Below are positions 44,060-55,100 of a stretch of DNA of 64,000 bases, piece after piece. The translations under genes were made by a program, and so were the position numbers. A model generated the notes under the pieces. It did not search any database. It worked only from the letters and a program-made list of their open reading frames with translations, and was not told the DNA's origin. Source of the stretch: Euptelea pleiosperma (lineage: Eukaryota > Streptophyta > Magnoliopsida > Ranunculales > Eupteleaceae); assembly GCA_035048495.1 (NCBI GenBank), contig CM068552.1, forward strand, positions 26,910,154-26,974,153. Reading direction: 5' to 3'. The first letter of the stretch is position 1; the number at the start of each line of letters is the position of its first letter.

Positions 44060-44941
44060 GTTGGTGCTTAGGTTTTTCCTAATTTTATTTTAGTGTGGAG
44101 GTTTCACCTTGGTTGCCGGTCCGTTGTTGATTTTTGCCTCGACGTCGTACGAGGGCATTCATCCAAAGACCGTCCGAGTCACTATCTTCATCCACTACTT
44201 GCATCTTTTCCATACCTTTTCCTTTATTGTCCATTTGTTGTGTCTGTTTGGTTTAGGGTATACTGTAAAGTTTAAGTATACCTTCATATATACATTTGAT
44301 ATTGACCTTTTCACCCATGTATCTCATTGTTCGAGGTTGATTTCAATGCATAAACACGAGCAAATTTAGCTCGAAGCATTTTGGCTGTCGGTTTGTACAT
44401 CTTAATTGGTTTCCCGACCAAGTTGGCAATTTTGAACAGAAAATCAGCTCTCCAGAGCTCCATTGGCACTCTTGGTAGCCTCACCCAAACTATTGCTTTG
44501 TCAAGTTTTGCCGTTGAAGGGTGGAATCCGACGTGCCATTGTCTAAGGACAAGATATCTCCCCAGTATGAACTAGGGTCCTCCGAGCCAGATTTGGTTGA
44601 GGTCCTCATTGTTGTTGAATCGAAAGAGGAAGTAATCACCTCCCAGGTCGATGAATTGTAGGTCACTTTTCACCTTTCATTTTCCATAGTGCTCAGACTC
44701 TTCTAGTCATTGTTTCCAAGTTGATCGCGTCCCCAAGGAGCTTTCCGATGAGGCTAGATTTCCATTGCTCCGTGCTCCTATGGATGGTATCATCATCGAA
44801 TGTGATAACTGGTTTGGAGTCGCACAACGAAACTTCAGGCTCTCCGGTTACCTCCTTCTTCTTCGTGGTAAAATCGTCTTTCTGGTGACATTTAATTTCT
44901 CTCGTTCCAGCCTCACCCCCTCTTCCACCATGTCGGCTCAT
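44060..44941 (-). pseudogene. LINE ORF1 (DUF4283-type RNA-binding domain)
   Basis: The minus strand reads MSRHGGRGGEAGTREIKCHQ, then STEQWKSSLIGKLLGDAINL, DLGGDYFLFRFNNNEDLNQI, ILGRYLVLRQWHVGFHPSTA and RADFLFKIANLVGKPIKMYK, a DUF4283-type domain of plant LINE and related proteins. A TAG replaces the Trp of the GGPWF motif near 44577, and later frame breaks end the reading near 44060. Upstream on the same strand (44985-45683) is a Lys/Glu-rich frame with FRKRNDEPRQGSH. Confidence 0.78.
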
Positions 44942-45564
44942 GAAGAGGAGGTGAGTTGGTTCTTCAGCAGTTGATCACAGTAGCTCATGTTCTTCTTTTC
45001 CTACTCTGGGGGTTGGACTTCTCTATGGATTCTTTCTTCAAGGGTATTTTTTGAATGTCCATTTCTTTTCCTTTTAATGCCCATCTCTTTAATGTCCATC
45101 TTGTTCTTTGATTCTTGGTGGTTTTCCATCTTATTAGCGTCGTCCTCCGATGGCTTGATGACGGTCTTCTTATGGTTTGCCAACACATTGATTTCCTTTT
45201 CAATCGCCGTACTGCTGTTTCTCCCTCACCATCTGGACTGTCCCTGTGAGACCCTTGTCTAGGCTCATCATTTCTCTTTCTGAATACTTTGATCTTCATT
45301 GTGCTCTTCACTTTATGTAGGCCCTTGCCGCCTATTGTCTTTTCCAACTGATTTCCTCCTGTTGTGTTGTTCTTCGTGGTCTCATTCAACGTCGTCTCCA
45401 TCATTTGTGGTGTGGCATTTTGCCCTTGACTTTGTTTTCTCCGATTAAATGCTTCCCATTTCTTCTCATTTGCTCCCGTTTCATTCTTTTCCATTTCCTT
45501 GCCTTCGTAGATCATCTGTATCTTGCTGTTCCAAGGAGGCTTCAACTTGTTGGTTGCTCCTTTG

Positions 45565-47781
45565 CTATCGAGTTCCATGGCTAAAGCATATGATCGTGTG
45601 GAATGGCCTTTCCTTAAGATGGTGCTCAAGAGATTTGGGTTTGGAGACCAGTGGATTAGACTCATTTCCCATTGCATTGGCAAATTGGTTTTCTGTCCTA
45701 TTCCAAAGTACGTATGATGGCCACTAGAGGTCTCAGATAGGGTGACCCTCTATCTCCATATCTTTTCATATTATACTCAGAGGTGTTGAGTAGAGGTCTG
45801 AAGATCCAGTTTGAAACTGGTAAAATTGGTTACTATCATACCCCGAGGAACTGTACTCCCGTCACTCACCTTATGTATGCAGATGAAATCTTCGATTGAA
45901 GGATGTATGACATTTCTTCAGTGTTACTGTACTTGTTCTGGTCAACAGGTTAATGCCGGTAAAAGTTCTTTTGCTATGCATTCCAATACCTCTTCGGATA
46001 TAATAGAGATTGTCAAAAGGCGCACTAATTTTTTGCACAAGAAGCTTCTGTTCATTTATCTTAGAGTCCCTATTTATGATGGTAGGATGAAGATAAACTA
46101 CTTTAATGACTTGATGAATAAAGTCCAGAAGAAAGTGGCTGGATGGAAATTTCGACTACTGTCGCAAGGTGGTAAGCTTATTCTGCTTCGTCATTCCCTC
46201 TTTAGTATGTCTATATACTTGTTATCAACCACCTCGGTTCCTAAAGCTGTCATGGTTAAGCTCGAAAAATTTTTCTCTAATTTCTTCTAGGGGGAGCATA
46301 AAGGGCAGGTGAAAAAGAAATGGGTTGCATGGAAAAATATCTGCAAACCGGTTCAAGAAGGTGGGCTTGGTGTCAGAGACATTTATTAGGTTATAGAATG
46401 CTTTCGGATGAAGAGAATGTGGAATATCTCATCCAATAAATCTTTGTGGGCTCAGTTTATGCATGACAAGTATTTGAGAAATGCAACTCTCGACCGTTTG
46501 GAAGCGCCTAGAGGGAGAACTACACAGATATGGAGAGACTCTTTGAAGGCATTGGATTTCATTAGACATAACTCTTCCTGGTTGATTAAGGAGGGGCATA
46601 TGAGTTTCTGGTTTGATAATTGGTCGAGTAATGGGCCTATAGCTGATAAAGTGCATACCGATAACATCCGGGATAGGAATATTATGCTTTTTGAAGCGGC
46701 AGCGAGGAATTTTTTGCTTGAGCCTCTGAGGCAGGAAAATGTGGATGATATCAATACTAATTATGAGGGTAGTCTTTTCGCTAATGGTGAGGATGAAGAG
46801 AGGTGGATTTGGCTTCCTTCTAGTCATGGAGATTTAACTATCAAGTCAGCTTATAATAGTTGTAGAGCAAAAAATCCTCAGTGGTATTTGGCAAAATGGG
46901 TATGGCATAAAAATGTGCCTATTAAAATTGTGATTTTCATCTAGAAATTAGCTCAAGGTATCATCCCAGTCGATTCGGTGCTTCAGAAGAGTTTTGTTAA
47001 GTTGGCATCTTGTTGTTACTGTTGTTTCTCTCCTAATTCTGAGAATCTCAAGCATTTATTCATTGAGAGCGATATCGCGAAAGCAATGTGGAAGCCTTTT
47101 GAAGATATCTTTGAGATTAACAGCAGTAATTGTGTTAGGATTAGGGCATTGTTACGAAAATGGTTTAAAGCTACGTCTTGTCAATCTCAAGTAGGTATTT
47201 TACACGTTATTACGCTGATGGTGATTCTATGGGAGATTTGGTTAGAGAGAAACAAGCGTAAATATGAGGGTAAGGGTAATAACATTTCCTACATTATTAA
47301 AAAGATATGACGATGGATTAGTGACACTAACTCCGTGATTTCTCCGACTAAAACTAATGACGATCGTTTCAATCACATTCTGGTTAAGCTGCATTTGGAG
47401 AATTTCTATGTTCAGAGCAGTAGATCGAAAATTGTTTGTTGGAAGAAGCCGAATTTTGGCGAGGTGGCGCTCAATGCGGATGGGGCGTCTTCCAATAATA
47501 ACCTCGCCAGTGGGGGTGGGGTCATTAGAGACTTGTTTGGCAACCTTATTATGGCTTTCCACTCTTTTTACGGCAAAGGTATAAATTATCTTGCAGAGTT
47601 GAGGGCTCTTTTCGATGGGATTCATGTTTGCAAGAAGCTTGGTCTTCATAAAGTTCAAATCCAATCTGACTCTGAGTTAGTGGTGTCTTGGATTACTAGG
47701 CTTGTCTCTATTCCCTGGCTTCTAAAACCTTGGTGGTGGAAAATAATGGAGATTCCTAAAGAATTTGAATTCTCTCTATAA
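45565..47781 (+). pseudogene. LINE ORF2: reverse transcriptase, zinc motif and RNase H
   Basis: Enzymes for target-primed reverse transcription. In order: AKAYDRVEWPFLKMVLKRFG (motif A), RGLR*GDPLSPYLF with a stop in motif B, THLMYADEI (motif C, FADD type, second Asp changed to Glu), then KLLFIYLRVPIYDGRMKINY and VAGWKFRLLSQGGKLILLRH. From 46408 comes the connector (MKRMWNISSNKSLWAQFMHD). The zinc motif region lies at 46978-47310 (SCCYCCFSP, MVILWEIWLERNKRKYEG). RNase H at 47335-47781 has LNADGASSNNNLASGGG, YLAELRALFDG and QIQSDSELVVSW, keeping the D-E-D residues. Stops near 45740, 46291, 46387 and 46944 make it a pseudogene. Confidence 0.88.
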
Positions 47782-48187
47782 CTCATGTCTATAGAGAATC
47801 GAACCCTGCAACTTTAGGGCATCTTAACAAATCCTATATGGAGATTAGAGAGAACATCCCCCCCTAAGCTTATTGGCATTCTTTGGTTGGATAAGATCGG
47901 TACCCCGTATATTAGAGCCTAGCCTGGTTTGGTTATTAGTTGCTCTCCTTTTACACTCTTTTTCAGCTGTATAGCTTCTTGAGGGGTCAGGCATGCACGT
48001 CCTCCCCTGTCTAGGTGTACTTTTTCTCATTTTCATTCAATAAATTCTCCTCCCCCCGTGGAGGTTCCCTTAAAAATAAAAAAAAGTCTTATTTGCCTGA
48101 AATTATCTTTTAAATATAGCTTTTTGTTACTAATGCGTAGCTCCGAAATCTCGAAGCATATGAAAAGGCTTGTGAGTTGTAACACCA

Positions 48188-48319
48188 GGTTTTTTTTTTA
48201 TTTGATAGGTAAGCTTGTATGTTTTAAAGAGATCAATAACTGGGTGAAGGAGGGTTTTGAACCCAGGTCTATGGTATCATCACCCACAAACTTTACCAAC
48301 TCAGCAAGATGGCAACTTC
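48188..48319 (-). mobile_element. tRNA-derived SINE with 11-bp target duplication
   Basis: The minus strand begins with a head carrying A-box CTTGCTGAGTTGGTAAAG and B-box GGGTTCAAAACCC, and ends in an A tail (plus-strand T10 at about 48190-48199). Direct repeats TTGTAACACCA flank it at 48177-48187 and 48320-48330. It is 132 bases and looks intact as an insertion. Confidence 0.85.
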
Positions 48320-48504
48320 TTGTAACACCAACTTGACTACAAATGGCCAATAAAACTGAAACTGCCATAACTTCTTTATCGGATGGCGGAATTGGATTCC
48401 GTCAGTTTCCACGCTTGTTATGCCAAGAAGAATGCAATGGAATGCTCAAGCTTCCAAAATAATGTCACACAGAAAATTTTTAACCAGTATAGTGGCCCCA
48501 CTCA

Positions 48505-50305
48505 AGGCCGTCTCTACCATAAGGCCATTAAGGCAGTCGCCTTAGGCCCCAGGTGAGAGAAGGCCCCCAGCCCAGGTGAGAGAAGGCTCCAGCCCACTAA
48601 CCACATGGATGTTTAGCCCACCCCTTGTTGGATATACAAACCAAAAATGGACCTGATTGGTTATGTTTAGCTATAGATTTTATTACTTTTCAGGATTGAT
48701 TCTAGCCTTTGGATTCAAGCAAGTAATCCAATGGTTAGAAATCATCAATCAAACTGATTTTTATTGTGTTTATCCACCAATAGGTGGGCTGAACATCCAC
48801 GTAGTCATTAGCCCAAAAAATGATCTATATAGGGTCGCGAGAGTAGGCATGTCTTACAAAAAAAAAATAAGAGTCCTCTGCATGGACTGCAACGGGTTAC
48901 AGGAGTCATCTGCATCTACATTTTTCTGTAACTTTAGATTATCATGAACTACTAGGTGGCCCGTGCCCACGACACTCTCCGACATAGTGTTCGCCAAAAT
49001 CATGTGAGTGGCTTAGATCCACCATCCATTTGGGGTGATAAGATCTCGGCCATCCTTTATGAAGCCAATAAGAGGGGGATAAGTGACTTCTCTGTTTTGT
49101 TATATAGATATATACCTCGGCACTCTCCTACAAAGCATTTCCCAAAATCGGGTGTGAGTGGTTGAGATCCATTGTCCATTTGGGGGATACGATCTCGGCC
49201 ATACTTTGTGAAGCCGATGGGGTATAAGTGGGGAGACAATTTCCCTGTTAAATTAATCCAACCGTCTAATTTTATTTTATGTAAGGGTTGATATGGGCCC
49301 TTCGATATATGAAGCCTATAAGAGGGGGGGACAACATCCCTGTTTTGTTATATAGACTAGTGGGGGCCCCGTGCCATCGGCACTCCTCGACAAAGAATTT
49401 GCCAAAATCAGGTGAGTGGCGGAGATCCACCGTCCATTTGGGGGAGGATTAGAGGAGGTATAAGTAGGGAGAGAACCAATGTGTTTTGTTGTATAGAATA
49501 GTAAATGGCCCATGCCCACGGCACTCTCTGACAAAAGAGTTCGTAAATCAAACGGTATAATGGACTGGGGCGTTACCGTTTTTTCCATTACAACGGCTGT
49601 TATAACGGATTGTAACGCACGGAGGGAGAAATAGTAAAAGAACAGAAATAACAAAAAATAACGGTGTTGAAATTCAAATTTTGAATAAATTGAGGTCAAA
49701 TGAGGCGGATTGAGTGGTTGAAATCTAACCGTCCACATTAGATCGCTAGATTTGATCTCAATCACTCTTTATCTAACCGTCCACATTAGATGGATGGATA
49801 AGATAAGAGAATACAACTGAGTTGTCTTGTTATATGCGTGGGTGGCCCGTGCCCGCGGTACTTTCCGACAAAGTGTTTGTCAAAATCGGGTGGGAGTTAA
49901 TCTCAGCCATCGATATGAAGCATAGTGGATCTCAGCCACTCATTATTGAAGCCATATAAGATAAGAGGGGTATAAGACAACCACTGTCACTTGTTATATA
50001 GATAATGGGTGGCCAGTGCCCACAGCACTCTCCGACAAAGCGTTTGTCAAAATTGGGTGTGAATGGCTGAGATCCACCATCTATTTGGGGGAAAAGATCT
50101 CAGCCCTTCTTTGTCTAAATAGATAAGAGGGGGAGACAACTTCCCTGTTTTGTTATATAGATAGTTGTTAAATAAGATTTTCTACCATACAGAGGGTTAA
50201 ATTTTTTAATAAATACCATATATATTAATATATTAAATATAAAAAAAAAAAACCTTATATAGAGTTTTCGCCTGAGGCCTGCAACTTGCATCTAGACGGC
50301 CCTGG
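48505..50305. mobile_element. Possible TIR element enclosing the 165-bp array
   Basis: AAGGCCGTCTCTACCATAAG...CGCCTTAGG (48505-48547) is loosely inverted at 50262-50305 (CGCCTGAGG...CTAGACGGCCCTGG). The flanks GGCCCCACT and GGCCCCCACT could be a target duplication. Within it, 48600-48830 is a palindromic repeat family copy (CCACATGGATGTTTAGCCC facing GGGCTGAACATCCACGTAG). Tentative. Confidence 0.35.
48948..50165. repeat. Degenerate tandem array, about 165-bp unit, six copies
   Basis: Units start CTAGGTGGCCCGTGCCCACG or similar at about 48948, 49110, 49348, 49500, 49837 and 50003. They contain CACTCTCCGACAAAG, GATCTCGGCCAT and GAGATCCACCATCCATTTGG, and end CTGTTTTGTTATATAGA. The fourth is split by unrelated sequence (49550-49790) with GTAACGG / CCGTTA hairpin words. 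Not coding. Confidence 0.8.
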
Positions 50306-50629
50306 CCCTGGCCCCCACTGTCTAGAAAGGTATGTTCTGAGGGTGTGGGACCACGATGTTCATCATAGCTAGCTAGGCATTTTGCAAACTTGGTGTTTAG
50401 AATAATATACAATTGCATAAAAAACGGCTCGATTGGAACACTTGTTTTACTTGCAAAGAAGGTGAATATTATGAAGATTTCCTTTTTTTATTAATTTGAT
50501 CAAGATGGCAAACATAAGTTCAGTTTTAAGATATTTTATATATATATTTCAGTTTAAACCCACTAGAAAAAAAAATATTTCTTATTTACCAAAATGGCTT
50601 TCACATATTTCCTTTTTGAAAATTTCACG
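50166..50629. other. Gene-free interval
   Basis: A/T-rich, with A10 at about 50239-50250. Apart from the possible TIR at 50262-50305, nothing is recognised. Confidence 0.5.
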
Positions 50630-50873
50630 AGGCCTCAACATGAGCCCAACCTGATTTGGATCCGGCTTGGCATAACTAGGCCCAAGTACTGAAGGGGCTA
50701 ATCCAACCTGAGCCCAATGTCGGGTTAAGCCCGTCGGGCTTGGGTAGCATGAGGCCTCAGCCCGACCCCAACCCGATTCTAATCGGACTTGGCATAACTA
50801 GGCCCAAGTATTGAATGGCTAATCCAACCTGAGCTCAATGTCGGGTTGAGCCCGCCCAAGTTGCAGTCTTACT
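50630..50873. repeat. Tandem pair (122-bp unit) of the GC-rich dispersed repeat
   Basis: AGGCCTCA begins units at 50630 and 50752. Both contain GGCTTGGCATAACTAGGCCC, GCTAATCCAACCTGAGC and CAATGTCGGGTT. Related to 172-284 and 16910-17040. Confidence 0.8.
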
Positions 50874-50879
50874 AAGTGG

Positions 50880-51200
50880 ACCACGGTATGAGCTTAGAAA
50901 TGACTGACCGTATGGATGTTTGGCCCATCCCTAGGTGGACTTACATACCCAAAATCAGCCTCATAAGTGATTTCTAACATTTGGATCTAAGTACCGAAAT
51001 AATGTTTGAATCCAACTGCTAAAATATTCTCATGAAAAATAATATAACTCAATGGTTAAAAATCACTAATCAGGCTTATTTTTGGACCGTAGGTCCACCT
51101 AGGGATGGGCCAAACATCCACACGTTCAGTGGTCTCTAAGAGTTTGTGACGTAGCCCATATTTTGGTCCATCATCAATGTTGATGACCGAAGTCCATCGT
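50880..51200. repeat. Palindromic repeat family copy
   Basis: TGACCGTATGGATGTTTGGC (50909) faces GGGCCAAACATCCACACGTT (51103). CATCCCTAGGTGGACTTACA and TAGGTCCACCTAGGGATG form the inner arms. Confidence 0.75.
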
Positions 51201-51284
51201 CACAGATTTACTCAAAAAAATAGCTCCAAGCGCTGGAGAATAATTAAAACAGTTGATGGGCTATAATTGCCCGACAAGTAAAAA

Positions 51285-51693
51285 AGGAGTAAAACTTGTG
51301 TCACAAGATGTTGTGACCGAACACGGTCACAGCACTCAATACGAGCCACGTGGTATACTATTAGAGGACAACGACTGTATGGATGTTTGGGCAGTCCTTC
51401 GGTGGACTAGTACACAAAAAATCAGCTTGATTAGTGATTTCTAACTGATTCTATTGAAGTTATTTTCATGGGTTGATTTTAACGGTAGGAATTTGAGCAT
51501 TATTGAGCGTTATTTGGGTGCATAAATCCAAAGGTTGTAAATCACTAATCAGGCTGATTTTTAGTTTGTAGGTCCACCGAGGGACTGGTCAAACATCCAT
51601 ACGGTGAAAGATCTCTGATAATGTGCCACGTGGCTGGTATTGAGTGCTGTGACCGTGTTCCATCACAACATCTTGTGACACAAGTTTAGTCTT
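51285..51693. mobile_element. Palindromic repeat family copy with long, well-preserved TIRs
   Basis: The left arm AAACTTGTGTCACAAGATGT, GAACACGGTCACAGCACTCA matches the right arm TGAGTGCTGTGACCGTGTTC, ACATCTTGTGACACAAGTTT almost base for base. Similarity continues inward through CGACTGTATGGATGTTTGG and CCAAAGG/CCTTTGG-type words to near the centre. It is a clear MITE-like hairpin of about 410 bases. Confidence 0.82.
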
Positions 51694-52465
51694 GACCATC
51701 GCTTGGCCCCTTGCCCACCCTTGAACAAAATCCTGACTCCGTCAGTCCCCGGTGACATTAAACTCGGGTCCAATTTATTAAAATAGTCAAGTAAGCAAAA
51801 GATTCCTGTTGGAAACCCCCTCCAATTGGCCCAAGTGATTAACTTGAGTAAATAAAAAATCTGAAGGTCTCCAACAAACTTAGCTGGCGGCGTTGGATTC
51901 TTCTAGAAAAGTTGCATTTCGATCGTAGTGATCTCTGTAAGTATAAAGTTATAAACCACGCGAGTGGTTAGAACTTAGAACAGGTTACGACAATAAGAAT
52001 TTAAATGACGTTGAAAAACTAAAAGAGGCAGAGATTTAAATAGAAGTCAAATGTTAGTCCACATCATTAGATCTATGGTACACGATCCCAAGGACCAATC
52101 CAACAGGCGTGCGTACGTGAACCAAAGGATGTAGAACTTATAATTTAATTATAAGGTGCCCTGCAATTATAGCTTATGTGCTTCTTCTTCTTCTTCTTCT
52201 TCACGTGTATACATACATAGAGGACTTGTTTCTAGGTTGGGTCTAGTGAGATCAATGGAGAACTAGCATACAAGTGATCATACTTAAATGTGTTGCACTG
52301 ATCTTGCTTATCAAAAGGCTTTTCTATAAAATAAAAATTTGTTTCCACCAGATACAAGGTTTATAATGAAAATGGTTCTCAACTTCAAGAGCAGAACACT
52401 AATAAAATCGAACTAACTTAGGAAACCAAGGGCATACGCCCTTACAACATTGAAAATAATACGTA
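51694..52465. other. Gene-free interval with (CTT)n
   Basis: A trinucleotide run (CTT) occupies 52181-52202. Otherwise no gene or repeat is recognised. Confidence 0.5.
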
Positions 52466-53220
52466 TATAGCCCGAGATTCATCAAGAGGCATAGATCTCG
52501 AGGAGATGTCAAAAGTAGAGGATTGACAGTTGGATATATCTACATGATTAAAGACCTTTAGAGTGGAAGTAAAGGCATATATGCATGTGTCAAATTCAAA
52601 ATGAGATGGGCGTATGGCCTTATATATTGCATTTTGGATCAGCACAAATGCAAGATTAGGCGGCTGAGAAGCATCGATTATTGGTTCTTACTCGACGAGG
52701 ATACCATTTTCAGAAATAAAGGAATATGTCCATATGAAATAAAAAATGATGCGGACGTATGGCCTTGGATCCCATTTTGGAGCATTGGATTTTGATCTAT
52801 AGCAAGATCGAATGGCTGAGAAGCATTAACCGTTGGATCTTCATCAAATAGAAGACTATTTTCAGAACTAAAGACATACGCTCGCATGCAATAAAAAATG
52901 ATGTAGGTGTATTACCTCAGATACCATTTTCGAGAATCAGATATTGATCTAAGATCAAACAGCTGAGTAGCATCAACCGTTGGATCTTCATCAAATAGAC
53001 TACTATTTTCATAACTAAAGGCATACGCCACATGAAATCAAAAATGATGCCGGCGTATGGCCTCATATACCATTTATGAGAATCAGATTTTGACTTACAG
53101 CATGATCAGACGGCTGAGCAACATCAACCGTTGGATCTTCATCAAAGAGAACACCATTTTTAGAACTAAAGACATACGTCCGCATGAAATACAAAATGAT
53201 ACAGGCGTATGGCCTCAGAC
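52466..53220. repeat. Tandem array, about 149-bp unit
   Basis: The word CGTATGGCCT or close variants lies at 52611, 52756, 52908, 53054 and 53206 (spacing 145, 152, 146, 152). Units share GCATCAACCGTTGGATCTTC, ATCAAATAGA, ACTAAAGACATACG and AAAATGATG. Open frames across the array are by-products. Confidence 0.85.
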
Positions 53221-53419
53221 ACCTAGGTTTTCTCTCCTTAATGGCTTTCTCTCACTAATGATTCTGCGAGGAATAGAAAATACTAAACTTCTAAACTTAT
53301 GAGAATTCGAGCTCTAAAATGACGAGTTAGATTTTACAACCTTAATGATCTATTATATAGAGAGAGCAACAAAGCCAAAGCAAATAGTAGGTGGTTGGGT
53401 GCAATTAGAACTCTTTTTA

Positions 53420-53580
53420 GAATTGAAAAATTGTTCCCGTGCAAGTCCAATCGCTTGGGCTCAAGGTCCAATCGATTGGATTGCTTTAAAAAACTATATG
53501 GATAAGTCTAATCGATTGGGCTTTTCCTAATCAATTGGACTACAACCCCAATCGATTGCACCCCCAAATTTAGTTTTTGA
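53420..53580. repeat. Cluster of CCAATCGATTGG-type palindromes
   Basis: Six variants in about 130 bases: GTCCAATCGCTTGGGC, GTCCAATCGATTGGATTG, GTCTAATCGATTGGGC, CCTAATCAATTGGACT and CCCCAATCGATTGCACC. It looks like an LTR/U3-type motif cluster. No LTR boundaries were identified. Confidence 0.6.
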
Positions 53581-54719
53581 TACTCCTTAGGCCCAGAACA
53601 CCCATTTATTTATGACTTAGTTCTAGGTGAATTTTATTATTTTATCTCCTATTTCGAAGGTATCTAAATCATTTACCATCCTATACGTGTGAGTATGAAT
53701 AAATGAACAAAGATTTGAATCTTCGGATGAATTAATCTTTAATTTCCTTAGTCTTTAGGCTTCATCTTGTAGTTTTCAAACAATGTAAGAGTGGTGCAAC
53801 CACTAACACACTCTCGGTCTAACTAGCACACCATGTAATCGGTTATAGTTCTGTTTTGTCATATGGAATTTTAGCTAATACAATATAGTCATATTTCTTA
53901 CACTAGTAGGTGCACACGTGCGTTGCACGTGGAGAGTTAGAGTTGGACTGAGGATATGTACATTAATGAATTTTATAAGAAGGCGGAGAGTAAATTCACA
54001 TTCGTGCTTTTAGAAGTACGATGTTAAATGAGCAAAAAGTTTTGACGCACCAAAAGGAAGAACTTCTGCCCTTGAGTGTTTTAAGAATTCTTTTAAAATC
54101 TTGAACGTCAAAGATTGAATGTGTAACTTAGTTTCCTACTCCCCTAATCAAATTAATTATTGATCAGTTGCAATCACTTCACCAACGCAGTAGTCAATCC
54201 TGCTCTGAAGATGAGTTCTCAAGGTAATTGTCTTTCTTTAGGCATTTAGCCATGCCAATTCAGTCCGAAACAGCAACAATCAAGATGAGTTCTCCCACTA
54301 ATTATCTTTCATTAGGCAGTTAGGCGAAGCAATTAAGTGGCAATCAGCAACACAAGCCTTTTCGATGGCCACCAGGTGGTTTTATTTTGCCTAATAACAA
54401 TACAATGGTGGTACAAAAAGTAATTCTATAGTTGCAATTGAAAAAAATAAACATTGTCAATTTAGCAATATTAAACGAATACAGACATAGGGTAGCAAGA
54501 GAGGAAAAGCTTCGTGGTTAAAGTAAAAAAAATACTTACTGATATCAACTGGTTTCATAGAGATGCTTCAGAACTTTGATTTAAATTAGGAAACTATCTA
54601 AAGCCTTTTTTAAGCTTGTTTACTGCATGCATTTTTAGCTTGATTAATGATTTATAGACGTTGCATTTAGTACACTAAAAAACATGTTTGAATTCCATGG
54701 GTACCCCTCTAATTGCAAT
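53581..54719. other. Gene-free interval with a possible Helitron-like end
   Basis: TCTTACACTAGTAGGTGCAC followed by ACGTGCGTTGCACGTGG at about 53898-53934 resembles 5' ends of plant Helitron families. No matching 3' hairpin with a CTRR end was found. A short repeat of GATGAGTTCTC, AATTATCTTTCATTAGGC-type words lies at 54207-54330. Confidence 0.3.
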
Positions 54720-55100
54720 TCATGTTTAGCCCTCCCCTTGGTAGACATTCATACCAAAAATCAGCTTGTTTGTTTAATTTTAACCATTGGGTTTCAGTCT
54801 CAAATGTGTTTGATCACAAACGTTAGTATGAACTCTTAGACCATACTGAGCATATGGATTATTGGACCATCCTTAGGTGTATGTATGGACCAAACATCAG
54901 CCTGATTCCTGATTTATAACCATTAGATTTGGTATTTTCATGGGTTGATTTTCAGCCATGGGATTCGAATATTATTTGGAGTACTTAATTTGAACGGCTA
55001 AAGATCACCAACTAGGCCACGTTTTGGTTTGTAGGTCCACTTTACAGATGTATCAAACATCCATACGGTCAGTAGTCTGTAAGAGTGTGCCATGGACATT
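54720..55100. repeat. Palindromic repeat family copy, diverged
   Basis: CATATGGATTATTGGACC facing ATCAAACATCCATACGGTCA, with AACATCAGCCTGATTCCTGA and TTTTGGTTTGTAGGTCCAC. A partial second copy precedes it (CATGTTTAGCCCTCCCC). Confidence 0.6.

Larger units (their letters stand above)
43730..48085 (+). mobile_element. L1-type LINE with ORF1 part inverted relative to ORF2 part
   Basis: The plus strand from about 45565 carries ORF2 from reverse-transcriptase motif A to RNase H, a 3' UTR and an A-rich tail (AAAAATAAAAAAAAG, near 48072-48086). The minus strand from 45560 down to about 43760 carries ORF1 sequence. The endonuclease and N-terminal reverse transcriptase are absent. This could be a 5' inversion by twin priming. 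Because the low end at 43730-43740 has a T run (an A tail on minus), it could instead be two LINE fragments meeting head to head. Many stops. Confidence 0.75.

Noticed and set aside
52466..53220. CRISPR array
   Set aside because: Units are contiguous 149-bp tandem repeats with no short repeat/spacer alternation, and the DNA is from a plant.
53898..53934. Complete Helitron
   Set aside because: Only a 5'-end-like segment is visible. No hairpin followed by CTRR and no Rep/helicase sequence was found.
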